Origin: Peptostreptococcaceae bacterium
GTDB taxonomy: Bacteria; Bacillota; Clostridia; Peptostreptococcales; Anaerovoracaceae
Reading direction: 5' to 3'
Assembly (NCBI GenBank): GCA_016650115.1
Contig: JAENWI010000040.1
Location: 1-8,829 of the forward strand
DNA length: 8,829 bases
Below are positions 1 to 6,686 of this stretch, piece after piece. Within the stretch, counting starts at the first letter, position 1; every line of letters starts with the position of its first letter. Under the pieces are notes generated by a model, which saw nothing but the letters and a program-made list of their open reading frames with translations, ran no database searches and was not told where the DNA came from. The position numbers and the translations under genes were made by a program.

Positions 1-1362
1 TTCGACGTATCTGTTCTGGAAATTGGGGATGGTGTATTTGAAGTATTGGCTACAAACGGCAATAATATGCTGGGTGGAGATGACTTTGATGAAGTGCTTG
101 TTAAATTTATCGGCGATAGCTTTGCCAAAGAAAATGGCGTTGACCTGAGAAAAGATAAAATGGCACACCAGAGACTGAAGGAAGCGGCTGAGAAGGCTAA
201 AAAAGAATTATCAAGTGCACAGAAGGCAAATATCAATCTACCGTTTATTACTGTAAATGCGGATGGACCGCTTCATTTGGACATGGATATTACCAGAGCA
301 AAATTTGATCAACTAACAGCATCACTTGTTGAAAAGACAGTTGAACCAATGAGAAAAGCCATGGCAGATGCAGGCGTAACAACGGCTGACCTTGAAAAAG
401 TATTGTTGGTCGGCGGTTCTACAAGAATACCGGCAGTGCAGGATACAGTAAAGAAGATTACTGGAAAAGAGCCGTTCAAAGGGATTAACCCGGATGAATG
501 CGTGGCAGTAGGTGCAGCTATTCAAGCTGGAGTACTTACAGGTGAAGTGCATGATGTGCTGTTACTGGATGTTACCCCACTTTCACTTTCCATTGAAACG
601 CTGGGCGGAGTGGCTACCAGATTAATAGAGAGAAATACGACTATTCCTACAAAGAAGAGCCAGATATTCTCAACAGCAGCAGACAACCAGACAGCAGTAG
701 ACATTCATGTAATGCAGGGTGAACGAGAAATAGCCGCAGGGAATATTACCCTTGGACGTTTCCAGCTTTCGGGTATTCCACCAGCACGTCGTGGTGTCCC
801 TCAGATTGAAGTTACTTTTGATATTGATGCCAATGGTATTGTAAATGTAAGTGCAAAGGATATTGGAACCGGTAAGGAACAGAGAATCACCATTAGTTCA
901 TCTACTAAGCTTTCAGATGCTGAAATAAAGGCTAAAATCAAGGAAGCAGAACAGTTTGCGGAAGAAGACAGAATCAAGAAAGAAAAAGTGGAAACTAGAA
1001 ATAGGGCAGAAACTCTTGTTTATGAAACTGAAAAATCATTGAAGGATATTGAAGATAAACTTTCGGATGAAGAAAAAACCAAAATTAACGATGCAAAGGA
1101 TGCTGTTTCAAAGGCACTTGAAGGAAACAACATGGAAGAAATCAAAGAAACAACAGAAAAATTAACAGAAGAATTTCATACAATTTCATCCAAAATGTAT
1201 GAACAGGCACAGGCTGCTCAAGGTCAGGACCCTAATATGGGCGGTGATATGGGCGGAACAGCAGGCGAAGATGCAGAATCAGAACAGGCAAACGATGATA
1301 ATGTTGTAGATGCTGAGTATGAAGTTGTTGACGAAGAAAAAGACAAAGATAAAGAAAAATAA
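1..1362 (+). CDS. dnaK: Chaperone protein DnaK (Hsp70), 5'-truncated by window edge
   Basis: ATP-driven cytosolic Hsp70 that binds exposed hydrophobic peptides and works with DnaJ and GrpE. The frame is open from base 1, so the gene starts upstream; 453 residues are visible, and about 170-180 N-terminal ones, including the DLGGGT phosphate loop that should end just before base 1, are missing. Visible in order: the rest of the nucleotide-binding domain (LGGDDFD near residue 24, adenosine motif VLLVGGSTRIP at about 134-144), the interdomain linker VLLLD (186-190) and following TPLSLSIETLGG, the beta substrate-binding domain to about residue 300, the helical lid to about 395, and a disordered acidic tail ending DAEYEVVDEEK plus Lys/Asp/Glu residues. 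One oddity: the usual PPAPRG reads PPARRG. dnaJ follows after 112 bp. Family assignment is certain; the truncation is the window boundary, not a broken gene. Confidence 0.98.
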   Translation, partial: FDVSVLEIGDGVFEVLATNGNNMLGGDDFDEVLVKFIGDSFAKENGVDLRKDKMAHQRLKEAAEKAKKELSSAQKANINLPFITVNADGPLHLDMDITRAKFDQLTASLVEKTVEPMRKAMADAGVTTADLEKVLLVGGSTRIPAVQDTVKKITGKEPFKGINPDECVAVGAAIQAGVLTGEVHDVLLLDVTPLSLSIETLGGVATRLIERNTTIPTKKSQIFSTAADNQTAVDIHVMQGEREIAAGNITLGRFQLSGIPPARRGVPQIEVTFDIDANGIVNVSAKDIGTGKEQRITISSSTKLSDAEIKAKIKEAEQFAEEDRIKKEKVETRNRAETLVYETEKSLKDIEDKLSDEEKTKINDAKDAVSKALEGNNMEEIKETTEKLTEEFHTISSKMYEQAQAAQGQDPNMGGDMGGTAGEDAESEQANDDNVVDAEYEVVDEEKDKDKEK

Positions 1363-1392
1363 ATATATAGGGCAAACCGATTGTAAGCTTTT

Positions 1393-1398
1393 TATAAT
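1393..1398 (+). promoter_or_regulatory. Possible -10 box of an internal dnaJ promoter
   Basis: A perfect TATAAT lies in the dnaK-dnaJ gap. No convincing -35 hexamer is seen 16-18 nt upstream (the sequence there is GGGCAA-like) and there is no TG extension. If used, transcription would start near 1405, just before the CIRCE-like inverted repeat, which is the usual geometry for an HrcA-controlled promoter. In AT-rich DNA a lone TATAAT can be chance. Confidence 0.25.
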
Positions 1399-1409
1399 TG
1401 GTTGGGGTG

Positions 1410-1439
1410 TGAGCACTCCTCTCTAGAGAGGGGTGCTTG
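1410..1439. promoter_or_regulatory. CIRCE-like inverted repeat / strong hairpin between dnaK and dnaJ
   Basis: Bases 1412-1437 form a near-perfect palindrome: AGCACTCCTCT pairs with AGAGGGGTGCT around a CTAG loop, with a single G-U wobble. The 9-nt outer arms TGAGCACTC (1410-1418) and GGGTGCTTG (1431-1439) match the HrcA operator arms TTAGCACTC and GAGTGCTAA at 8/9 and 6/9 positions. The spacer is 12 nt and itself a perfect palindrome (CTCTCTAGAGAG), whereas CIRCE has 9 nt. No T-tract follows, so it is not a standard terminator. It may be a degenerate operator, or an RNA hairpin that stabilises or separates the dnaK and dnaJ messages. The structure is certain; the function is not. Confidence 0.6.
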
Positions 1440-1462
1440 ACTGATTGTTGAAATCTGGCGAG

Positions 1463-1469
1463 AAGGAGG
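1463..1469 (+). promoter_or_regulatory. Ribosome binding site fixing the dnaJ start
   Basis: AAGGAGG lies 5 nt before the ATG at 1475. This selects that ATG over the in-frame TTG at 1445, which lies upstream of the site and would add ten residues foreign to DnaJ. Confidence 0.9.
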
Positions 1470-1474
1470 CTGAA

Positions 1475-2629
1475 ATGGCGGAGAATAAAAGGGATTTTTA
1501 TGAGGTCCTTGGCGTGAATAAGGGAGCAAGTGATGATGAAATAAAAAAGGCTTACAGAAAAATGGCCATGAAACATCATCCGGATAAAAACCCTGGAAAT
1601 AAAGGGTCTGAAGATAAGTTCAAGGAAGCAAACGAAGCATATAGTATTCTTTCTGATGCTGATAAAAAAAATAAATATGATAGATTCGGTCATGCCGGGG
1701 TGGATCCAAATGCAGGATACGGAGGCTTCGGTGGTGCTGGAGGTTTCGGTGGTGCTGGAGGCAGCGGAGGCTTTGAAGATATATTTGATATGTTTGGCGG
1801 TATGTTTGGCGGTGGTGGCACACAAAGAAGAAGAAACGGGCCTACAAAGGGCAGGGATTTACAGCAATCCATGTCTATCTCTTTTAATGAGGCGGCTTTT
1901 GGCACTAAAAAGCAGATGCAAATTAACAAATATGTTAATTGTCAGGCTTGTGACGGTACAGGAGCAGAAAAAGGCACTTCCAAAATACATTGTCCTAAAT
2001 GCAACGGATCCGGTGAAATCAGGACTGTAAAAAGTACACCATTCGGACAGTTTCAAAGTTCTGCACCATGTGACAGATGTAATGGAACTGGTGAGATTAT
2101 CGAACATCCATGTAAGACATGTGGTGGTTCAGGCAAGGTTAGAAAGACGGTTACCATTTCGGTGGATATCCCGGCAGGTGTTGATAATGATTCAGTCATA
2201 TCCATTCGAGGGCAAGGAGAGCCAGGTGGAAACGGCGGACCTAACGGAGATTTTTACGTTGTTGTTTCTGTTACTCCACATAAGGTATTCAAAAGAAATG
2301 GCAGCGATCTGATTTTGGAAATGCCAATATCATTTACTCAGCTTGCATTGGGAGACGATATTATAGTACCGACATTAATTGAAAAAATATCATACAAAAT
2401 TCCTGCAGGGACTCAGCCTGATACAGTTTTCAGAATTAAAGGGAAGGGTATCAAGTCTGTCAGAACCGGGAAAACAGGGGATTTGTATATTAAGGTTGAC
2501 CTTGAAATTCCGACAAAAATGAATGCAGATCAGAAGAAAAAACTGAATGAACTTGCAGATGTTTTAGGTCATGAAAGTTATATAAAGAAAAGTAAATTTG
2601 CAGAAACAATGAAAGAGCTGTTTAAATAA
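1475..2629 (+). CDS. dnaJ: Chaperone protein DnaJ (Hsp40)
   Basis: Co-chaperone that delivers unfolded substrates to DnaK and stimulates its ATPase in the cytosol. The 384-residue product is full length for a type I DnaJ. Residues 6-72 are the J domain with the HPD motif at 35-37. A Gly/Phe-rich linker spans about 81-115, including a duplicated GGFGGA. Four zinc-binding CxxCxGxG modules follow: CQACDGTG (156-163), CPKCNGSG (173-180), CDRCNGTG (199-206) and CKTCGGSG (213-220). The C-terminal beta domains contain DIPAGVDNDSVISIRGQGEPG. The ATG with AAGGAGG 5 nt upstream is chosen as start. It lies directly downstream of dnaK, and its stop codon lies inside a hairpin before prmA. All key residues are present. 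Confidence 0.98.
   Translation: MAENKRDFYEVLGVNKGASDDEIKKAYRKMAMKHHPDKNPGNKGSEDKFKEANEAYSILSDADKKNKYDRFGHAGVDPNAGYGGFGGAGGFGGAGGSGGFEDIFDMFGGMFGGGGTQRRRNGPTKGRDLQQSMSISFNEAAFGTKKQMQINKYVNCQACDGTGAEKGTSKIHCPKCNGSGEIRTVKSTPFGQFQSSAPCDRCNGTGEIIEHPCKTCGGSGKVRKTVTISVDIPAGVDNDSVISIRGQGEPGGNGGPNGDFYVVVSVTPHKVFKRNGSDLILEMPISFTQLALGDDIIVPTLIEKISYKIPAGTQPDTVFRIKGKGIKSVRTGKTGDLYIKVDLEIPTKMNADQKKKLNELADVLGHESYIKKSKFAETMKELFK
1721..1761 (+). repeat. 18-bp tandem duplication in the DnaJ Gly/Phe linker
   Basis: Two 18-bp units at 1721-1738 and 1739-1756 differ by one base (GGAGGC/TTTCGGTGGTGCT), followed by another GGAGG. They encode GGFGGA twice. This probably arose by in-frame slippage in a low-complexity linker and should be length-variable between strains. 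Confidence 0.85.
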
Positions 2630-2637
2630 ACAGCTCT
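2614..2637 (+). terminator. Hairpin containing the dnaJ stop codon, possible weak terminator
   Basis: AGAGCTGTTT (2614-2623) pairs perfectly with AAACAGCTCT (2628-2637) around an AAAT loop. The dnaJ TAA (2627-2629) straddles the loop and 3' arm. The downstream stretch ATATTCTTGTTTG is T-rich but not a clean T-run, so termination is probably partial at best. It may be an attenuator, or a processing or stability element, reducing prmA-rsmE expression relative to the chaperones. The stem is certain; the role is inferred. Confidence 0.5.
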
Positions 2638-2667
2638 ATATTCTTGTTTGCCCAGCATTACGTTAAC

Positions 2668-2675
2668 AGGGGGGG
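2668..2675 (+). promoter_or_regulatory. Unusual G-tract ribosome binding site for prmA
   Basis: A followed by seven G residues lies just before the ATG at 2678, replacing a normal AGGAGG. Only about four of these bases pair well with the 16S 3' end, and spacing depends on which are used. It still decides the ATG over the in-frame TTG at 2648, which has no site. Confidence 0.6.
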
Positions 2676-2677
2676 AA

Positions 2678-3652
2678 ATGAAATATATTGAAATCGTCAT
2701 TTATACCAGTGTAGAAGGAATAGAGCCAGTTACCAATATGCTTAAGGGAATGGGAATCGAAGGAATAATTATTGAAAATCCAAAAGATCTGGAAGAGTTT
2801 ATGGATAAAAAAAATTCTTATGACTGGGATTACATAGATGATAAGGTAATGGAACTCAAGGATGCTGAACCGAATATTAAATTCTATCTGGAGCCGACAA
2901 AAAAAGGAAATAAACAACTTGATACAATCAAAATTAAAGCGATGACGCTGAAAAGTAAAGAGTATGAAGGAGTTTTTGGATTGGGTGTAACCCTTGGAAG
3001 AATGTACGTTGACAATAAAATAGTGGACGATGAGGATTGGAAGGAAAACTGGAAAGAATTTTTTAAAACGGTAAGAGTGACAGAAAAAATTATTATTAAA
3101 CCTTCATGGGAAGATTATGAGAAAGAAAAACAGGATGATATAATTATTGAGATTGACCCTGGAATGGCATTCGGAACGGGAACTCATGCAACAACATCCC
3201 TTTGTCTTAAACTTATTGAGAAATACTTAAAAAAAGGAGATTTTGTTCTGGATGTCGGTTGCGGATCAGGGATCCTTTCTATTTCCTCATCATTCCTTGG
3301 TGCTGATAAAACACTTGGTGTGGATATCGACCCTATTGCAGTTGCCATATCAAGGGAAAATGTTGAATTGAATAAGCTTGCAGATAGGGTTGAAATAATT
3401 GAAGGGGATTTAGCAAAAGGTGTTTGTTTCGAGGCAGACATAGTAGCAGCAAATCTGATGGCGGACCTTGTAATGATGCTGACAGAGGATGTGGCAAAGC
3501 ATCTGAAGGCTGAAGGAATATATATTTCGTCGGGGATTCTTTTAGAAAAACAGTTTATGGTTGTAGAGAAAATCAGGAGTTGCCATTTCGAAATCATAGA
3601 GATTCTTGAACAGGATGGCTGGTGTGCGATTGCTGCCAGATATAAAGGATAA
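2678..3652 (+). CDS. prmA: Ribosomal protein L11 methyltransferase PrmA
   Basis: SAM-dependent class I methyltransferase that methylates lysines and the N-terminus of ribosomal protein L11. The product has 324 residues, close to the family's usual 290-320. Residues 1-115 form the L11-recognition domain, followed by the conserved DWKENWKEFFK segment (120-130). Signature residues are DPGMAFGTGTHATT (160-173), SAM motif I LDVGCGSG (191-198), the acidic GVDIDPIA strand end (214-221) and NLMADL (259-264), where many homologues read NILADL. The ATG at 2678 is used because the preceding G-tract is the only plausible ribosome binding site. It lies 48 bp after dnaJ and 3 bp before rsmE, so it is almost surely co-transcribed with rsmE. 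This is the usual Firmicutes position (yqeT in B. subtilis). Confidence 0.96.
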   Translation: MKYIEIVIYTSVEGIEPVTNMLKGMGIEGIIIENPKDLEEFMDKKNSYDWDYIDDKVMELKDAEPNIKFYLEPTKKGNKQLDTIKIKAMTLKSKEYEGVFGLGVTLGRMYVDNKIVDDEDWKENWKEFFKTVRVTEKIIIKPSWEDYEKEKQDDIIIEIDPGMAFGTGTHATTSLCLKLIEKYLKKGDFVLDVGCGSGILSISSSFLGADKTLGVDIDPIAVAISRENVELNKLADRVEIIEGDLAKGVCFEADIVAANLMADLVMMLTEDVAKHLKAEGIYISSGILLEKQFMVVEKIRSCHFEIIEILEQDGWCAIAARYKG

Positions 3653-3655
3653 AAT

Positions 3656-4393
3656 ATGAGCAGATTTTTTGTAAACTTGAAAAATATTGGGGAAAAGTTT
3701 ATAACCATCACAGAAAAAGAAGATATCCATCACATTACGAGAGTTTTAAGATTAAAAACAGATGATGAAATCGATATTTCTGATTGTGTGGAATGGGAAT
3801 ATAGAACTGTTATAACAAATATAGAAAGTGAATATATCGAGGCAAGAATTCTTGACAAGCAAAAATTCGCCAGAGAACCAAAAATTAAAATAACTTTATT
3901 TCAGGGGCTGCCAAAGCAGGGTAAAATGGAATTGATTATTCAAAAGGCAGTAGAATTAGGGGTATTCCAAATTGCTCCGGTATTTACTGACAGATCGGTT
4001 GTGACGGATAATGGAAAAATGGGAAAAAAGATTGAACGCTGGCAGAAAATAGCTGATGAAGCGGTGAAACAGTGTAAACGCGGGATTATACCCCGGATTT
4101 TAGATGAAGTGAAATTTAAAGAAATGCTTAATAGGCTGGAAAAATTTGATTTGGTCCTTTTCCCTTACGAAAATGAGGAGAAGAGGACGATTAAAGATTC
4201 GCTCCACTCACTAAAGAAAAATCCTCAAAACGTTGCCATCATCATTGGACCTGAGGGAGGATTCTCAGACCAGGAAGCGGCGGCATTAAAAGTTGCTGGA
4301 GCAGATTGTGTGACGTTGGGTAAAACCGTATTAAGGACTGAAACAGCAGGCTTTGCAGCGATTGCAATGACCATGTATGAATTGGAACTTTAA
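3656..4393 (+). CDS. rsmE: 16S rRNA (uracil-1498-N3)-methyltransferase RsmE
   Basis: SPOUT-class methyltransferase that makes m3U1498 in 16S rRNA of the 30S subunit. The 245-residue length is normal. The N-terminal PUA-like domain includes HHITRVLRLK (25-34). The catalytic domain has KMELIIQKAVELG (90-102), WQKIADEAVKQCKRGIIP (129-146), and the trefoil-knot SAM-binding motifs IGPEGGFS (198-205) and LGKTVLRTETA (221-231). The last is slightly divergent, as LGxRILRTETA is common. AAAGGA at 3644-3649 precedes the ATG by 6 nt and sits in the end of prmA; only 3 bp separate the genes, indicating translational coupling. Its stop codon overlaps that of the convergent minus-strand membrane-protein gene, and no terminator is visible after it. 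Confidence 0.96.
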   Translation: MSRFFVNLKNIGEKFITITEKEDIHHITRVLRLKTDDEIDISDCVEWEYRTVITNIESEYIEARILDKQKFAREPKIKITLFQGLPKQGKMELIIQKAVELGVFQIAPVFTDRSVVTDNGKMGKKIERWQKIADEAVKQCKRGIIPRILDEVKFKEMLNRLEKFDLVLFPYENEEKRTIKDSLHSLKKNPQNVAIIIGPEGGFSDQEAAALKVAGADCVTLGKTVLRTETAGFAAIAMTMYELEL

Positions 4394-4731
4394 AATATTC
4401 TTATGTTTACAAAAAGTGTAACAACTAAATAGGAAAAACCAGCGATAATGGAGGAAAATGCAATCACCTTTGATTTAATCTTTGATTCCTTTGAAAAGAA
4501 TGCCATGGATGTTATCCAGGAAAGAATCAAAGCAATTAAGGCGATGACTGTCATTTGACTGATGACATAAGCATAACCTCTGAAAAAATAACATAAAATT
4601 GCAACAGCAATGACGCATAGGATATATTTTAGAACATTCCCGTGATCGAAAATCACCGGAAGTAAAAAAGTCGCCCAAATGATACCAATCAGCAGGCATT
4701 TGCCGATTAAAATGAATAGGTCTGTGTACAT
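4390..4731 (-). CDS. Small four-helix membrane protein of unknown function
   Basis: I do not recognise this 113-residue family. The protein is very hydrophobic with four likely membrane segments at about residues 5-28, 34-50, 56-79 and 89-110. The loops are short; that between segments 3 and 4 is lysine-rich (KESKIKSK, 81-88), and segment 1 contains a lysine at 11. Positive charges do not give a clear topology. It has no signal peptide cleavage site and no catalytic motif. The gene is supported by an AAAGGA ribosome binding site 7 nt before its ATG (bases 4739-4744, minus strand), and by lying 31 bp downstream of asnB in the same direction, so the two are probably one transcript. It could be a small transporter, a regulator or a membrane-stress protein; nothing in the sequence decides. 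Its TAA overlaps the rsmE TAA. Confidence 0.8.
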   Translation of the reverse strand: MYTDLFILIGKCLLIGIIWATFLLPVIFDHGNVLKYILCVIAVAILCYFFRGYAYVISQMTVIALIALILSWITSMAFFSKESKIKSKVIAFSSIIAGFSYLVVTLFVNIRIF

Positions 4732-4762
4732 CTAGTAATCCTTTCTATTCTGAAAAAAATCT

Positions 4763-6604
4763 TTATAGTATTTTATTTTGGAAAAAAATTTCATACCATA
4801 AAATAAAGGTATAAACTGCCCAAATTCTTCTGGCATGGTTTGTTTTTCCAGCTTTATGTTCGTCCAGCAGTTTGTTTATCTGATTCGTGTTGAAATATTC
4901 TGTTGCCACATCCCCGTTGAAAGCCTTTTTTATTGTATTATAATAAAGATCTTCTTTTAACCAGTCTGGGAGAGGAAGCGGGAAGGCCATTTTTTTTCTG
5001 TTTGCGCTCACTTCGTTCATGCAGCTTCGCGCGGCTTTTCTTAAGGCCAGCTTGGTGTTTTCTTTACTCACTTTGTATTTTACGGGAATTGTTCTTGCAA
5101 TCTTAAAAATCTCCTTATCAAGGAAAGGTACTCGTAATTCTAACGAATGTGCCATCGACATTTTGTCAGCCTTGAGCAGTATTTCCTGTACCATCCATAC
5201 GTGCATGTCCATGTACTGCATTTTGGTAATATCGTCCAGACCTTTTGCTTTATCAAAAAAAGGTTTTGTGTAGCTTTGCGGCGTATTTGAATGATATTTT
5301 TTTGCTAAGAAGGCATCTCTTTCCTCATATGGAAAAATATTTGAGTTCCCGATGTATCTTTCTTCAATGGTTTGACTACCTCGAATCAAGAAGTTCTTCC
5401 CTTTAAACTTTGGCAGAGTCTTTGCAATTCCGGCGATCCCTTTTCTGAGAAATTTGGGAACAGTCTGATATCGACTTATAGCGATTGGTTCTTTATACAC
5501 GTTGTATCCACCAAACATTTCATCGGCTCCTTCGCCAGAAAGGACTACCTTCAGGTCTTCAGCAGCGCGTTGCGAAACGAAATACAACAGATTGGCACTT
5601 GGGTTTGCAAGAGGTTCATCTAAATGATACTGGACTTTGGCAGCACTCTGCAGATATTCTTCGCCACTTACCAGCTTCAGATAATTTTCCACGCCCAGTT
5701 CATCGGAAACAAGCTTAGCCCCTTCATCTTCACTGTAACGTTTGTCCTCAAATCCAATGGTATAGGTACGCAGCTTTTGAACTCTGGAAAGTTCACTGGC
5801 CACATAGCTGGAATCCACACCGCTTGAAAGGAAACAGCCAACCTCCACGTCGCTTATTTTGTGAGCACTGACACTGTCAGCAAATATTTTTTTGATTTCA
5901 TCCACAAAGTAATCCATATCATGGGATTGGTCGATATCAAAGGTGACTTCAAAATATCGTTCGATTTTAATTTCCCCACGCTGATATTCCAAAAAATGAC
6001 CAGGCTGGAGTTTATATACATTTTTAAAAAATGTATCATAACCTGGGACGCAACCGAATGTCATGTAATCGGGAAGTTTATCCTCGTTAAATTCCTTGAT
6101 AAATTCCGGATGAGGCATCAGTCCTTTTATTTCTGAACCGTAAAATAGTCGATTGTTCATCAGGGCATAATAAAAAGGCTTAATGCCAAAAAAATCACGT
6201 GCTGCAAAAAGTTTTTTCTCTTTGGTATCCCATATGGCAAAAGCAAACATACCACGCATTTTGTTTAAAATATCACTGCCGTATTCTTCATAGCCATGGA
6301 GTATTGTTTCTGTATCTCCATGGGTTTTGAAAATATGACCTTTGTTGATTAGGTCTTCCCTAAGTTCCTGGTAATTATATATTTCTCCGTTAAATGTAAT
6401 GATTTTTGTCCCGTCTTCATTTGTCATTGGCTGAACACTACCTTCTAGGTCAATGATGCTGAGTCGAGCAAAACCCATGGCAATGTCTTCATCAACATAA
6501 CTTTCTTGAGAATCAGGGCCTCTGTGTTTGATCTTTTCTATCATTTTTTTAATTATATTTGTACTGTCGCTTCCGCCACCTGTAAATCCTACAAAACCGC
6601 ACAT
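4763..6604 (-). CDS. asnB: Asparagine synthase (glutamine-hydrolysing)
   Basis: Makes asparagine from aspartate, ATP and glutamine in the cytosol. The 613 residues are a normal length. The N-terminal class II glutaminase has the nucleophile Cys2 (MCGFVGFTGG), HRGPD (27-31), Arg47, FNGEIYNY (71-78) and HGDTET (95-100). The synthetase domain has the pyrophosphate loop LSSGVDSS (259-266), with Ser in place of the first Gly of SGGxDS, then YTIGFEDKRYSEDEGA (281-296), LDEPLANPS (328-336) and LSGEGADEMFGGY (355-367). The ATG has GGAGGA (minus strand, 6611-6616) 6 nt upstream. The gene is oriented against the flanking cluster and leads into a small membrane-protein gene. Some AsnB-like enzymes amidate other carboxylates, for example in cell-wall or peptide modification. 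No biosynthetic genes are nearby, so asparagine synthesis is the default. Confidence 0.95.
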   Translation of the reverse strand: MCGFVGFTGGGSDSTNIIKKMIEKIKHRGPDSQESYVDEDIAMGFARLSIIDLEGSVQPMTNEDGTKIITFNGEIYNYQELREDLINKGHIFKTHGDTETILHGYEEYGSDILNKMRGMFAFAIWDTKEKKLFAARDFFGIKPFYYALMNNRLFYGSEIKGLMPHPEFIKEFNEDKLPDYMTFGCVPGYDTFFKNVYKLQPGHFLEYQRGEIKIERYFEVTFDIDQSHDMDYFVDEIKKIFADSVSAHKISDVEVGCFLSSGVDSSYVASELSRVQKLRTYTIGFEDKRYSEDEGAKLVSDELGVENYLKLVSGEEYLQSAAKVQYHLDEPLANPSANLLYFVSQRAAEDLKVVLSGEGADEMFGGYNVYKEPIAISRYQTVPKFLRKGIAGIAKTLPKFKGKNFLIRGSQTIEERYIGNSNIFPYEERDAFLAKKYHSNTPQSYTKPFFDKAKGLDDITKMQYMDMHVWMVQEILLKADKMSMAHSLELRVPFLDKEIFKIARTIPVKYKVSKENTKLALRKAARSCMNEVSANRKKMAFPLPLPDWLKEDLYYNTIKKAFNGDVATEYFNTNQINKLLDEHKAGKTNHARRIWAVYTFILWYEIFFQNKIL

Positions 6605-6628
6605 TTGTTATCCTCCAAAGTTGTCTTT

Positions 6629-6657
6629 ATAATATGTAATACTTTATTATTTTACAC
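6629..6657 (-). promoter_or_regulatory. Candidate asnB promoter
   Basis: On the minus strand GTGTAA (6652-6657; 3/6 to TTGACA) is separated by exactly 17 nt from TATTAT (6629-6634; 5/6 to TATAAT). Transcription would start near 6622, leaving a leader of about 18 nt before asnB, with no room for a T-box or other riboswitch. The region is AT-rich, so neighbouring hexamers are possible. Confidence 0.45.
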
Positions 6658-6686
6658 TTTTTTAATGGTTATGGGAAGTTAAAATA

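Noticed and set aside
1445..1474. N-terminal extension of DnaJ from a TTG
   Set aside because: The AAGGAGG at 1463-1469 lies inside the extension, and the ten added residues do not resemble DnaJ; ATG at 1475 fits exactly.
1232..1825. 197-codon minus-strand open frame across the dnaK end and dnaJ start
   Set aside because: It spans two certain plus-strand genes, is low complexity, and has no ribosome binding site or recognisable motif; it mirrors codon bias on the other strand.
2648..2677. N-terminal extension of PrmA from a TTG
   Set aside because: No ribosome binding site before it, and PrmA proteins begin at the residues coded from 2678.
3184..3711. 175-codon minus-strand open frame inside prmA
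   Set aside because: Fully antisense to the PrmA catalytic domain with no motif or start signal of its own.
4404..4423. Imperfect hairpin TGTTTACA/TGTAACA as an rsmE terminator
   Set aside because: It has a bulge and no following T-run, and it lies in the coding region of the minus-strand membrane gene.
5019..5827. Several 67-84 codon plus-strand open frames within asnB
   Set aside because: They are antisense shadows of a well-conserved enzyme, with no ribosome binding sites or motifs.
4390..6604. Mobile element carrying asnB
   Set aside because: No transposase, integrase, terminal inverted repeats or target duplication is visible at either edge; called only a possible ancestral inversion or insertion.
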